64,000 nucleotides of DNA from CAJJBL01 sp964519035 (GCA_964519035.1 CAZFKZ010000001.1:55000-118999); one strand, 5' to 3'; shown: positions 8,806 through 18,054, counted from the stretch's first letter. Numbers and translations are program-made. Notes: generated by a model from the letters alone, not told the origin.

Positions 8806-9595
8806 TTTAAAAAAAGTTTCACTGATTTCAAAATTTAAGAATATGTCAAATGACAGCGTTCCTAAAACTATTTTTGTAGCTGTAATATTATGTTTTTTTT
8901 GTTCAATGATAGTCTCTTTTGCTGCAGTTAACTTAAAATCAATTCAAGATGTAAATAAAATTCGTGACAAACAAAAAAATATTCTTCAAGTAGCAGGTGT
9001 CTATTATGATGGTATTGATATTGATAAATCTTTTTCTTCATTCCAACCTATGATAGTTGACTTAGAAAAGGGAGTTTACTCCAATAGTTTTGACCCTAAA
9101 GCTTTTGACGATAAAAAGGCTGCACTCGATCCGGCATTAAGTATTGTTTTGAAAGACGATCCTGCCTCAATTGGTCGAAGAGCTAACTTTACTACTATTT
9201 ACCTTTTAAAAAATAAAGATGGATCATTAGACAAAGTGATTTTGCCTGTATACGGTTATGGTTTATGGTCAACTTTATACGGATTTATAGCATTGGAAGA
9301 GAATTGCAATGATATATTTGGGTTGCAATTCTACCAACACGCAGAAACTCCTGGGTTAGGAGCTGAAGTTGATAATCCAAAATGGAGAGCTCAATGGAAG
9401 GGAAAAAAACTGAATAACGAAAAGGGTGAACTTATGATTCAAGTTGCAAAAACTATGAACTCAAAAGAATACCATATTGATGCACTTGCAGGTGCTACTC
9501 TAACGTCAAATGGGGTTGATAATTTAGTTAAATTTTGGATGGGAGAAACTGGGTTTAAAAAGTTTCTTACAAATTTAAAGAATGGAGCTGTTTAA
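8798..9595 (+). CDS. nqrC: Na+-translocating NADH:quinone reductase subunit C
   Basis: NqrC is an inner-membrane protein with one N-terminal helix (about residues 24-44) and a large periplasmic domain that carries the second covalent FMN. The flavinylation motif DALAGATLTS lies near the C-terminus, making Thr234 the predicted FMN site. The motif has Ala-Gly-Ala-Thr where Ser-Gly-Ala-Thr is common; Thr and the upstream Asp required by ApbE are kept. Length (265) is normal. The stop shares one base with the nqrD ATG (TAATG). Confidence 0.95.
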   Translation: MSDLKKVSLISKFKNMSNDSVPKTIFVAVILCFFCSMIVSFAAVNLKSIQDVNKIRDKQKNILQVAGVYYDGIDIDKSFSSFQPMIVDLEKGVYSNSFDPKAFDDKKAALDPALSIVLKDDPASIGRRANFTTIYLLKNKDGSLDKVILPVYGYGLWSTLYGFIALEENCNDIFGLQFYQHAETPGLGAEVDNPKWRAQWKGKKLNNEKGELMIQVAKTMNSKEYHIDALAGATLTSNGVDNLVKFWMGETGFKKFLTNLKNGAV

Positions 9596-10248
9596 TGTCT
9601 CAAACTAGAAAACAACTACTTATTGACCCACTTGTAGATAATAACCCGATAACACTTCAAGTTTTAGGTATTTGTTCTGCTCTTGCAGTAACTTCATCTT
9701 TGAATGTTGCTTTTGTTATGTCTCTTGCTGTGATCGCTGTCACTGGATTTTCATCTTTATTTATTTCTATTCTTCGTAACTATATTCCAAGTTCTATAAG
9801 AATTATTGTTCAAATGGTCATTATAGCGTCTTTAGTTATTTTAGTTGATCAAATAATAAAAGCTTATGCATATGATATTTCAAAAACTCTTTCTGTTTTC
9901 GTAGGATTGATAATTACAAATTGTATTGTTATGGGAAGAGCTGAAGCTTTTGCTATGAAAAATCCTCCAATTGATTCATTTATAGATGGTGTTGGAAACG
10001 GTCTAGGTTATGGTGCGTTACTTATGTGTGTTGGAGTTGTTCGAGAATTATTTGGTTCAGGTTCTTTATTTGGAATTATGATATTAAACCCTGTCAATAA
10101 TGGCGGTTGGTATGTTCCTAATGGCTTGTTATTACTACCTCCATCAGCTTTTTTTATAATAGGGCTTTTAATTTGGGGTATACGTACTTGGAAAAAGTCA
10201 CAAGTTGAAGCTAGAGAATATAAAATACAAACTTTAGAGATTCATTAA
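9595..10248 (+). CDS. nqrD: Na+-translocating NADH:quinone reductase subunit D
   Basis: NqrD is a highly hydrophobic integral subunit with about six helices. Together with NqrE it forms the membrane part that holds an iron site through conserved Cys residues. The 217-residue protein shows the family LIITNCIVMGRAEAFA stretch, containing the conserved Cys, near residue 110 and the GxGNGLGYG loop near residue 135. It overlaps nqrC and nqrE by one base at each end (TAATG junctions), so D and E should be made in equal amounts. Confidence 0.95.
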   Translation: MSQTRKQLLIDPLVDNNPITLQVLGICSALAVTSSLNVAFVMSLAVIAVTGFSSLFISILRNYIPSSIRIIVQMVIIASLVILVDQIIKAYAYDISKTLSVFVGLIITNCIVMGRAEAFAMKNPPIDSFIDGVGNGLGYGALLMCVGVVRELFGSGSLFGIMILNPVNNGGWYVPNGLLLLPPSAFFIIGLLIWGIRTWKKSQVEAREYKIQTLEIH

Positions 10249-10856
10249 TGGAAGCTTTGATCTCATTAGCTGTGAAAGCTATATTTGTTGAAAATTTAGC
10301 CTTATCTTTTTTCTTAGGAATGTGTACTTTCATTGCTGTCTCGAAAAAGATTTCAACTGCTATTGGGTTAGGTATTTCTGTTATGATTGTTCAGGCAATT
10401 ACAGTTCCTGCGAATAATATAATTCTTACTTATTTATTAAAACCTGGAGCCCTCGCATGGGCGGGTTTCCCTGATGTAGATTTGACTTTTCTTGGTTTGA
10501 TATCCTATATTGGAGTTATTGCAGCCTTAGTTCAGATTTTAGAAATGATTTTAGATAAATATTTCCCAACTCTGTACAATGCACTTGGTATTTTCTTGCC
10601 TCTTATTACTGTCAATTGTGCAATATTAGGTGGTTCTTTGTTTATGGTAGAAAGAGATTATAATTTTTCTGAAGCAACAACTTATGGTATCGCTTCAGGA
10701 TTTGGTTGGGCTTTAGCTATTACTACAATGGCTGGTGTTAGAGAAAAATTAAAATATAGTGATATTCCTGATGGTCTTCAGGGGCTTGGTATAACTTTTA
10801 TTACTGCTGGACTAATGGCCATGGCTTTCATGTGCTTTTCTGGTGTAAAACTTTAA
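10248..10856 (+). CDS. nqrE: Na+-translocating NADH:quinone reductase subunit E
   Basis: NqrE is the partner of NqrD, related to it and to RnfA. The 202-residue protein has about six membrane helices. It shows the family start (AVKAIFVENLALSFFLGMCTF) with the conserved Cys in the first helix region and a second conserved Cys in the LITVNCAILGGSLF stretch near residue 125. These Cys residues bind the iron centre, and NqrM is thought to assist with it. The gene starts at a TAATG junction with nqrD and ends 9 bases before nqrF. Confidence 0.95.
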   Translation: MEALISLAVKAIFVENLALSFFLGMCTFIAVSKKISTAIGLGISVMIVQAITVPANNIILTYLLKPGALAWAGFPDVDLTFLGLISYIGVIAALVQILEMILDKYFPTLYNALGIFLPLITVNCAILGGSLFMVERDYNFSEATTYGIASGFGWALAITTMAGVREKLKYSDIPDGLQGLGITFITAGLMAMAFMCFSGVKL

Positions 10857-10865
10857 GGATAGATT

Positions 10866-12086
10866 ATGGATACTTTTGTACTTGGTATAACACTTTTCAC
10901 AATGATTGTTTTGTCTCTGGTGACAGTAATTATTATTGCAAGAAGTAAATTAGTTTCGTCTGGTGACGTTAATATTACAATAAATGGTGAAAAAACAATT
11001 ACAGTTCCTGCTGGAGGCAAGCTATTACAAACGCTTGCAGCTGAAAAACTTTTTGTTCCATCAGCTTGTGGAGGGGGTGGAACCTGTGCACAATGCAGAG
11101 TAAAAATCCATTCTGGTGGTGGATCAATACTTCCTACTGAATTAGGTCATATTAATAAAAGAGAAGCATTTTCTGGTGATAGGCTGTCATGTCAAGTTGC
11201 TGTTAAGCAAGATATGGAAGTGGAAGTTCCAGAAGAAGTTTTTGGAATTCAAAAATGGCGTTGTAAAGTTATTAGTAACGATAATGTAGCAACTTTTATT
11301 AAAGAATTAATACTTGAACTACCTAAGGGAGAAGATGTTAATTTTAGAGCAGGAGGTTACATTCAAATTGAAGCACCAAAGTATTCTCTTTCTTATAAAG
11401 AATTTGATGTTGCAAAAGAATATCATGAAGACTGGGATAGATTTAAAATATGGGATGTTAATTCAAAAGTAGATGAACCTATAGAAAGAGCTTATTCTAT
11501 GGCTAACTGTCCTGCTGAAAAAGGTATAGTTATGTTGAATGTTAGGATTGCTTCTCCACCTCCAGGATCCTCAGGCATACCAGCTGGAAAAATGTCTTCT
11601 TACCTTTTTAATTTAAAAAAAGGAGACGAGGTTATTACCTCTGGACCATTTGGAGAATTTTATGCTCGAGAAACAAATAAAGAAATGGTATTTATCGGAG
11701 GTGGTGCAGGAATGGCTCCAATGAGAAGTCATCTGTTTGATCAATTAAATAGAATTGGAACAGATAGAAAAATCACTTTCTGGTATGGAGCTCGTTCTAA
11801 AAAAGAAATGTTCTATGTTGAAGATTTTGACAAGCTACAAAAAGAAAATAAAAATTTTACATGGCATGTTGCTTTGTCAGATTCAGTTCCAGAAGATAAG
11901 TGGGATGGACATAAAGGTTTTATTCATAACATATTATTTGAACAGTATTTAAAAGATCATCCAGCCCCTGAAGATTGTGAATATTATATGTGTGGCCCTC
12001 CAATTATGAACCAGTCTGTAATTAACATGTTGCTTGATCTAGGAGTTGATAAAGAAGATATAATGCTTGATGATTTTGGAGGGTAA
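10866..12086 (+). CDS. nqrF: Na+-translocating NADH:quinone reductase subunit F
   Basis: NqrF is the NADH-oxidising subunit. The 406-residue protein has one N-terminal membrane helix (about residues 5-25) and a ferredoxin-like domain with the 2Fe-2S ligands Cys68, Cys74, Cys77 and Cys109 (SACGGGGTCAQC plus a later LSCQ). A FAD domain with RAYSMAN and an NADH-binding domain with FIGGGAGMAPMRSH follow. The C-terminus ends in DDFGG, as usual for the family. It is the last gene of the operon. A 193-base AT-rich spacer follows before birA, in which I see no clear terminator. Confidence 0.96.
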   Translation: MDTFVLGITLFTMIVLSLVTVIIIARSKLVSSGDVNITINGEKTITVPAGGKLLQTLAAEKLFVPSACGGGGTCAQCRVKIHSGGGSILPTELGHINKREAFSGDRLSCQVAVKQDMEVEVPEEVFGIQKWRCKVISNDNVATFIKELILELPKGEDVNFRAGGYIQIEAPKYSLSYKEFDVAKEYHEDWDRFKIWDVNSKVDEPIERAYSMANCPAEKGIVMLNVRIASPPPGSSGIPAGKMSSYLFNLKKGDEVITSGPFGEFYARETNKEMVFIGGGAGMAPMRSHLFDQLNRIGTDRKITFWYGARSKKEMFYVEDFDKLQKENKNFTWHVALSDSVPEDKWDGHKGFIHNILFEQYLKDHPAPEDCEYYMCGPPIMNQSVINMLLDLGVDKEDIMLDDFGG

Positions 12087-12279
12087 TTTTAAAGATTATT
12101 ATTTTGAATTAACTAAATATTTTTTTAAAATAATTACTCCCTTATCAAGTAATAAATATCTGACATATAAATAAAAAAGATTAATAATTTATTCAAGCTA
12201 AACACTTAATTAAGTTTACATCTAGTTGACTATTATAATACTTTTTAAATATTTATTTTGGGTTTAAGGAATTATCTTA

Positions 12280-13017
12280 TTGATAAATGTTAATTTGAAT
12301 GTTTTGCAAACTTGCTCTAGCACAAATGATATAGCTTTCAAAGAAGCTAAGAACGGAGCCATTGAAGGATCATCATATCTTTCTTATATGCAAACTAAAG
12401 GAAGAGGAAGAAACGAAAATAAATGGCAATCAACGAAAGGTAACTTGTTTCTTTCAACAGTCTTAAGACCTTCAAAAAAAAAAATATTTTGGCATCAATT
12501 TTCTTTAATAGTAGGATTTTCTGTTTTGGAAGTACTTTGTGATCTCGGTGTTAAAAAAAAATTAATAGAATTAAAATGGCCAAATGATATTTTAGTTGAT
12601 AAATGTAAGATATCCGGAATTTTATTAGAATCATCTTCTGATTTTATAGTAGCTGGTATAGGTGTTAATATTTCAAAAGTCCCTAGTAATGAAACTAAAT
12701 GGAAGGCTACAAAATTATATGATCATATTAACATCACTTTTTTAATAGAAGACATCGCTTTGAAAATTTTAAAAAAAATTATGAAAAACTATGAATTGTG
12801 GAACGTTCATGATTTTAATAATTTACTTATTAAAATAAACCCTTTTATAAGAAATATTAATAAAGAAATTATTTTATCTTTACCCAATAAAAATGACATA
12901 ATTAGTGGAGTTTTTTTAGGTATAGGTGAAAATGGTGGTCTCAAAATAAATAAGAACGGTAATATTATTGAATATTTTTCAATTGATAACTTTATTTTTC
13001 CCAAAGGCAAGCCATAA
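12280..13017 (+). CDS. birA: biotin--[acetyl-CoA-carboxylase] ligase
   Basis: The enzyme attaches biotin to the biotin carboxyl carrier protein of acetyl-CoA carboxylase via biotinyl-AMP. The 245-residue protein is the short, monofunctional type without the N-terminal DNA-binding domain of E. coli BirA. It shows the biotin-binding TKGRGRNENKW loop near residue 40, LKWPNDILVDKCKISGILLE near residue 105 and VAGIGVNIS. The start is a TTG with an AAGGA nine bases upstream. A TTGACT at 12226-12231 could be a promoter -35, but the -10 is poor. It shares one base with coaX. In most alphaproteobacteria this gene follows nuoN; here it follows nqrF. Confidence 0.9.
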   Translation: MINVNLNVLQTCSSTNDIAFKEAKNGAIEGSSYLSYMQTKGRGRNENKWQSTKGNLFLSTVLRPSKKKIFWHQFSLIVGFSVLEVLCDLGVKKKLIELKWPNDILVDKCKISGILLESSSDFIVAGIGVNISKVPSNETKWKATKLYDHINITFLIEDIALKILKKIMKNYELWNVHDFNNLLIKINPFIRNINKEIILSLPNKNDIISGVFLGIGENGGLKINKNGNIIEYFSIDNFIFPKGKP

Positions 13018-13811
13018 TGTTATTAACTGTTGATTGTGGAAACACAAATACTGTTTTTGCTTTATATGCATATGATTCTTCTATTGTTCAAAAAGGATGT
13101 TGGAGAATATATAATAATCCAAAAAGAACGGCTGATAGTTATTATCCCTGGCTTATACAAATGCTAAGTTTATCTAATTTTAAGATCAACGATATATCAG
13201 GTGTTTCTGTCGCGTCTGTCGTTCCTGAAACTTTATTTAATATAAAATCATTAGTTTTAAAATATATTACAAATGATTTAATTGTAGTTGGTGAAAAAAA
13301 TATAAATCTTGATATAAAAATTAATATTGACAGCCCTAATGAGGCAGGTGCAGATAGATTAGTCAATGCTTATGCAATCAAATGTTTAAATTTAGCTCCT
13401 GCTATTGTTATAGATTTTGGAACAGCGACTACTTTTGATATTGTAGGTAAGAAGGGTAGTTATGAAGGTGGAATCATAGCTCCAGGTGTAAACTTGTCAC
13501 TAGAAGCTTTATATTTAGCTGCAGCAAGGCTACCTAGAATTTCTTTAAAACCATTAAGTGGTGATAATACTTTGATAGGTAAGAATACAATTCAAGCAAT
13601 GGAGTCTGGGATTTTCTGGGGTTATGTTTCTATGATTGAAGGTCTTGTTAATAAAATAAAATCATTAGATGAGTATAATGATTTTAAAGTTATTGCGACT
13701 GGAGGTTTAAGTAATTTGTTTAAAAAATCTATTTATAGCATTGATTTAATTGAAAATGATTTAACTTTAATAGGTTTAGCTAATTTATTTATTAATAATA
13801 AAAAAATATGA
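13017..13811 (+). CDS. coaX: type III pantothenate kinase
   Basis: CoaX phosphorylates pantothenate in the first step of coenzyme A synthesis; the type III enzymes are ASKHA-fold kinases. The 264-residue protein shows the phosphate-1 motif DCGNTNTVFALY at the N-terminus, a GADRLVNAYA segment near residue 105, the second DFGTATTFD motif near residue 130 and GGIIAPG after it. The ATG overlaps the stop of birA by one base. The birA-coaX-rnj order is standard for alphaproteobacteria. Confidence 0.95.
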   Translation: MLLTVDCGNTNTVFALYAYDSSIVQKGCWRIYNNPKRTADSYYPWLIQMLSLSNFKINDISGVSVASVVPETLFNIKSLVLKYITNDLIVVGEKNINLDIKINIDSPNEAGADRLVNAYAIKCLNLAPAIVIDFGTATTFDIVGKKGSYEGGIIAPGVNLSLEALYLAAARLPRISLKPLSGDNTLIGKNTIQAMESGIFWGYVSMIEGLVNKIKSLDEYNDFKVIATGGLSNLFKKSIYSIDLIENDLTLIGLANLFINNKKI

Positions 13812-13826
13812 ATTTGAGGTTTAAGT

Positions 13827-15479
13827 ATGATATTGGATAAGTCGGATTTAGTATTCTTGCCAGTTGGTGGATCTGAGCAAATTGGTATGAATGCTAATTT
13901 ATATCATTATCAAGATAACTGGATACTTGTTGATCTTGGTATTTCCTTTCCTGATGAGACTGATTTAGGCATAGACGTTTTATTACCAGATTTTGAATTC
14001 ATAAAATCTTTAAAAGAAAAGCTTCTTGGGATTTTTTTGACACACGGCCACGAAGACCATATAGGAGCAGTTCCTTATTTTGCTAATGAAATAAAGTGTC
14101 CTATATGGGGCACTCCATTTACTACAGCTTTATTAAGAAGAAAGTTAAACGAAAGTAATAAAAATCATGATTTAAAAATTAAAAATTTAAATGTTGATGA
14201 AATTATTAATTTAAAAGATTTTTCTATTAAGCCAATTCAAACATCACATTCTATTCCTGATCCTGTTTCTTTTTTAATTTCTACTAAAGAAGGAAATTTA
14301 TTTCATTCTGGAGATTGGAAACTCGAACAATCTAGAAACTTAAAAGAAGATTTTAGTAATGATATATTTAAAAAGATAGGTGATAAAGGTGTTCTAGCTA
14401 TGATTTGTGATTCTACAAATTCTCAAGTTCAAGGAAGAACACCTTCAGAAACATATGCTTATGATGGTTTGTATGAAACTATTAAAGACGCTAAGAAACA
14501 AGTTCTAGTTACTTGCTTTTCTTCAAATATAAGCAGACTAAAGTCATTATTAGATATTGCACGAAAAACAGATAGATCAGTATTAGTCGTTGGTAGAGCT
14601 CTTTTGAGGGCAATTGACGCTGCTAAAGAAGTTGGATATTTTAATAATTTACCTGAGTTTGTAAATATTAAAGATATTGGTTTAATACCAAGTGTTAATG
14701 TTCTTATTATTTGTACTGGTTCCCAAGGAGAACCTACATCAGCTCTATCCAGAATTTCTAGAGGAACTGATAAATATATATCAGTAAATCAAGGTGATAC
14801 AGTTATTTTCTCCAGTAGACAAATACCTGGAAATGAAAATGCTATTTCAAAAGTACAAAATCGTTTCTTTGAAAATAGTGTTAATGTTATTACTGATGAA
14901 GATAAAAATATTCATGTATCTGGTCATCCATCAAGGGATGAATTAGTTGAGATGTATTCGTACATTAAACCCAATATATCTATACCAGTCCATGGGACGA
15001 GAGAGCATATAGATGCACATGCTAAATTAGCTATGGAATGTCAAGTTCCCAATGTAATAAAGCCTAAAAATGGTGATATTATTAAGTTAAATGCAAAAAA
15101 ACCATCAGTAATTTCCCATAAAGAATTTACAACTAATGTATATGATGCAGGTGAAATTGTATCAATTGATAATGAAAGATTTATTTCTAGAAGACATACA
15201 CTCTGGAATGGTTTTGTAACTGTTTCGTTAGTATTGAATAATCAAGGTGATTTAGTTTGTCCAGCTCAAGTTAATCAAACTGGAGTATCAGATAACCTAA
15301 ATATGGATGATTTCTTAAATGAATGTTCTTTTGATATTGAAGATTTTATTGAAGATAACTCAATAATAGATTTCAATGATGAAGAATTAAAAAACAAAAT
15401 AACAAAGTTAGTTAGAAAAAAATTCAAATTTTCATTTTCTAAAAGACCTAGTTTTAGTGTTCACATTAATCGAATTTAA
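13827..15479 (+). CDS. rnj: ribonuclease J
   Basis: This is a metallo-beta-lactamase/beta-CASP nuclease that degrades and processes RNA in place of, or alongside, RNase E. The 550-residue protein has the zinc motif THGHEDHIGA near residue 75, HSGDWK near residue 155, a beta-CASP CTGSQGEP segment near residue 295 and the GHPSRDE / PVHGTREH segments typical of RNase J. The C-terminal domain is present. It follows coaX by 15 bases in the common birA-coaX-rnj cluster. Confidence 0.94.
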   Translation: MILDKSDLVFLPVGGSEQIGMNANLYHYQDNWILVDLGISFPDETDLGIDVLLPDFEFIKSLKEKLLGIFLTHGHEDHIGAVPYFANEIKCPIWGTPFTTALLRRKLNESNKNHDLKIKNLNVDEIINLKDFSIKPIQTSHSIPDPVSFLISTKEGNLFHSGDWKLEQSRNLKEDFSNDIFKKIGDKGVLAMICDSTNSQVQGRTPSETYAYDGLYETIKDAKKQVLVTCFSSNISRLKSLLDIARKTDRSVLVVGRALLRAIDAAKEVGYFNNLPEFVNIKDIGLIPSVNVLIICTGSQGEPTSALSRISRGTDKYISVNQGDTVIFSSRQIPGNENAISKVQNRFFENSVNVITDEDKNIHVSGHPSRDELVEMYSYIKPNISIPVHGTREHIDAHAKLAMECQVPNVIKPKNGDIIKLNAKKPSVISHKEFTTNVYDAGEIVSIDNERFISRRHTLWNGFVTVSLVLNNQGDLVCPAQVNQTGVSDNLNMDDFLNECSFDIEDFIEDNSIIDFNDEELKNKITKLVRKKFKFSFSKRPSFSVHINRI

Positions 15480-15488
15480 AGGAAAAAA

Positions 15489-15746
15489 ATGGGAACTATT
15501 TCAGCTATTTTAGTCTATTTAATGATTTGGATGATAGTTTTCTTTATCTCTCTTCCTATCGGGATAAGTGTATCAAAAACTCATTTGAAAGGTAATGCTA
15601 ATTCAGCGCCTATTAATACAAACCTTAAATCAAAGTTTTTTGGTACAACTTTAGTCACACTACCTTTAACTTTTTTGATTGTTTGGGTTGTTAATAATGA
15701 TTTATTAGAAACTATTATTAACAAATTAAATTTTTTGAACTTGTAA
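15489..15746 (+). CDS. DUF1467-family small membrane protein
   Basis: This 85-residue protein has two hydrophobic helices (about residues 6-27 and 52-70) joined by a basic, Asn- and Pro-containing loop. The layout, the IWMIVFFISLPIG opening and the position right after rnj match the alphaproteobacterial DUF1467 family. The function of that family is unknown. It starts 9 bases after the rnj stop, with AAAGGA before the ATG. The methylmalonyl-CoA epimerase gene often found between rnj and this gene is absent. Confidence 0.75.
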   Translation: MGTISAILVYLMIWMIVFFISLPIGISVSKTHLKGNANSAPINTNLKSKFFGTTLVTLPLTFLIVWVVNNDLLETIINKLNFLNL

Positions 15747-15830
15747 AAGCATTATTTACTTTCAAATTGTAATTCCACTATATTTAAGATAAAAAATAAT
15801 TATTCTATTTTGTTTATTAGGTTTATTTAT

Positions 15831-16259
15831 ATGTATGATAAAATTTTTATGTCTGCTGACCATGGAGGCTTTAAGCTAAAAAACTATATTTTTAATCTTT
15901 CAAATAAAATGAATTTTGAAACTGTGGATCTAGGAACTGTTTCATTAGATTCAGTTGATTATCCAGATTATTGTAATTTGTTAACTGAAAAATTAAAAAA
16001 GAATAAAAATTCTTGTGGAATTTTATTTTGTGGTACAGGGATAGGTATGTCTATTGCTGCAAATAGATATTCACATATTAGAGCAGCTTTATGTACTAAT
16101 ATTGAGATGGCTTCTTTAAGTAGAAAACATAATGACGCTAACGTTCTTGTATTAGGTGGAAGAATTTTAGATTTAAATATTGCAAAAGATATTTTTATAG
16201 AATTTTTAAATACTAAATTCGAAGAAGGTAGACATAAAAAACGATTAAATAAAATATAA
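15831..16259 (+). CDS. rpiB: ribose 5-phosphate isomerase B
   Basis: RpiB interconverts ribose 5-phosphate and ribulose 5-phosphate in the pentose phosphate pathway. The protein begins MYDKIFMSADHGG, with the phosphate-binding Asp-His near residue 10, and has the catalytic GILFCGTGIGMSIAANR stretch with the active Cys and the RKHNDANVLVLGGR segment. I chose the ATG at 15831 over an in-frame TTG at 15810, giving 142 residues as usual for the family. It lies two bases before the next start, glyA, a pairing common in alphaproteobacteria. Confidence 0.93.
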   Translation: MYDKIFMSADHGGFKLKNYIFNLSNKMNFETVDLGTVSLDSVDYPDYCNLLTEKLKKNKNSCGILFCGTGIGMSIAANRYSHIRAALCTNIEMASLSRKHNDANVLVLGGRILDLNIAKDIFIEFLNTKFEEGRHKKRLNKI

Positions 16260-16261
16260 AA

Positions 16262-17566
16262 GTGAGTAAAATTCAAATGCAAGGTAAAAAAAATATATAT
16301 TATAAAGAGGGCTTTTTTTCATCTGATATTAATTCATATGATACTGTTTTATCTAATATGATAGATAAAGAGTTGTTTAGACAACAGAGCCAAATTGAAC
16401 TAATAGCATCAGAAAATATTGTCTCTAAAGCTGTTTTGCAAGCTCAAGGTTCAGTCCTTACTAATAAATACGCTGAAGGTTATCCAGGTAAAAGATATTA
16501 TGGAGGCTGTGAGTTTGTTGATGAAGTTGAACAATTGGCTATTGACAGAGCTAAAACCTTATTTGAAGCTAATTATGTTAATGTTCAACCTCATTCTGGA
16601 GCTCAAGCTAACCAAGCTGTTTTTTTAAGCCTCTTAAATGCAGGTGATACTATTCTTGGAATGAGCCTTGCTGCGGGTGGACATTTAACTCATGGAGCTA
16701 AACCAAATTTATCTGGAAAATGGTTTAATGCTATTCAATATGGAGTTAGAAAAGAAGATTCTTTAATTGATTTTGATGAGATATTAAATTTGTCATTAAC
16801 TCATAAACCAAAATTAATTATTGCTGGTGGATCAGCATATTCTAGATTTATAGATTTTAAAAAATTTAGAGATATAGCTGACAAAGTTGGAGCATATCTC
16901 TTAGTTGATATGGCTCACTTTTCTGGATTGGTAGCTGGTGGAGTTCACCCAAACCCAATTGAATATGCTGATATTGTAACTACAACAACCCACAAAACTT
17001 TAAGGTCTGGTAGAGGTGGGATGATTTTAACAAATGATGAAACCCTTTTTAAAAAAATAAACTCTGCAGTTTTTCCTGGTTTGCAAGGTGGACCTTTAAT
17101 GCATGTTATAGCTGGTAAAGCTGCAGGTTTTGGAGAAGCTCTAACTGATGAATTTAAAGTTTATGCAAAAAATATTGTTTTAAATGCTGATTGTTTGTCT
17201 AAGACCTTAATGAGCAGAGGGTATAGTATAGTTTCTGGTGGGACTGACAATCATATAGTATTGTTGGACTTAATAAATAAAAATATTACAGGTAATACTG
17301 CAGAGATAGCTTTGGAAAAATCAGGATTAACTTGTAATAAAAATGGAGTTCCATTTGATCCTTTGCCACCTTCGATCACATCTGGTGTAAGATTTGGATC
17401 TGCAGCAGCTACTACTAGAGGTTTTGGTTGTGATGAATTTAAGTTAATTGGAAACTATATTGCTGATGTTCTAGATTCTTTTGAAAATAATATCTCAAAT
17501 GATAAAATAGAAATTGCAGTTAAAGAAAAAGTTTCAAATTTATGTCTTAAGTTTCCAATATATTAA
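16262..17566 (+). CDS. glyA: serine hydroxymethyltransferase
   Basis: This PLP enzyme converts serine and tetrahydrofolate to glycine and 5,10-methylenetetrahydrofolate, the main source of one-carbon units. The 434-residue protein shows ELIASENIVS near residue 43, NVQPHSGAQANQAVF, DMAHFSGLVAGG and the PLP-lysine motif TTTTHKTLRSGRGG near residue 240. The start is uncertain: a GTG at 16262, two bases after rpiB, or an ATG at 16277. Neither has a clear ribosome-binding site; I give the longer form. Confidence 0.95.
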   Translation: MSKIQMQGKKNIYYKEGFFSSDINSYDTVLSNMIDKELFRQQSQIELIASENIVSKAVLQAQGSVLTNKYAEGYPGKRYYGGCEFVDEVEQLAIDRAKTLFEANYVNVQPHSGAQANQAVFLSLLNAGDTILGMSLAAGGHLTHGAKPNLSGKWFNAIQYGVRKEDSLIDFDEILNLSLTHKPKLIIAGGSAYSRFIDFKKFRDIADKVGAYLLVDMAHFSGLVAGGVHPNPIEYADIVTTTTHKTLRSGRGGMILTNDETLFKKINSAVFPGLQGGPLMHVIAGKAAGFGEALTDEFKVYAKNIVLNADCLSKTLMSRGYSIVSGGTDNHIVLLDLINKNITGNTAEIALEKSGLTCNKNGVPFDPLPPSITSGVRFGSAAATTRGFGCDEFKLIGNYIADVLDSFENNISNDKIEIAVKEKVSNLCLKFPIY

Positions 17567-17583
17567 TTTTACGGAGTTAAGTT

Positions 17584-18036
17584 ATGAGATGCCCATTTTG
17601 TAGTGAAGATGACACTCAAGTAAAAGATTCTCGAGCTAGTGATGATGGTGCATCAATTAGAAGACGACGTTTATGTACAGGTTGTGGCTCTAGATTTACA
17701 ACATTCGAAAGAATTCAGTTAAGAGATTTAATTGTTGTTAAAAGAAATGGTAAAAAGACAGTATTTGATAGAGATAAGCTTTCAAAATCAATGTTTATGG
17801 CTTTAAGAAAAAGACAAACTGATGAAGATGCGGTTGAAAGAGCCCAAAATGGTATTGTAAGACAACTAGAAGCAACTGGAGACAGCGAAATACCATCTAA
17901 GTTAATAGGTGAGTTAGTCATGAATGCTCTCGCACAAATAGATAATGTAGCTTATATAAGATATGCGTCAGTATATAGAAATTTTAGAGAAGCTAGTGAT
18001 TTTGGAAAATTTGTTGAAAATGAAATTAAAGATTAA
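17584..18036 (+). CDS. nrdR: transcriptional repressor NrdR
   Basis: NrdR represses ribonucleotide reductase genes in response to ATP/dATP. The 150-residue protein has an N-terminal zinc ribbon with CPFC and CTGC pairs (residues 3-6 and 31-34), the RRRRLCTGCGSRFTTFER signature, and a C-terminal ATP-cone domain starting near VVKRNGKKTVFDRDKL. A GGAG lies before the ATG. The glyA-nrdR-ribD order is conserved in alphaproteobacteria. I did not find an obvious NrdR box pair within this window. Confidence 0.95.
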   Translation: MRCPFCSEDDTQVKDSRASDDGASIRRRRLCTGCGSRFTTFERIQLRDLIVVKRNGKKTVFDRDKLSKSMFMALRKRQTDEDAVERAQNGIVRQLEATGDSEIPSKLIGELVMNALAQIDNVAYIRYASVYRNFREASDFGKFVENEIKD

Positions 18037-18054
18037 ATTTTATTAATGTTTTAA

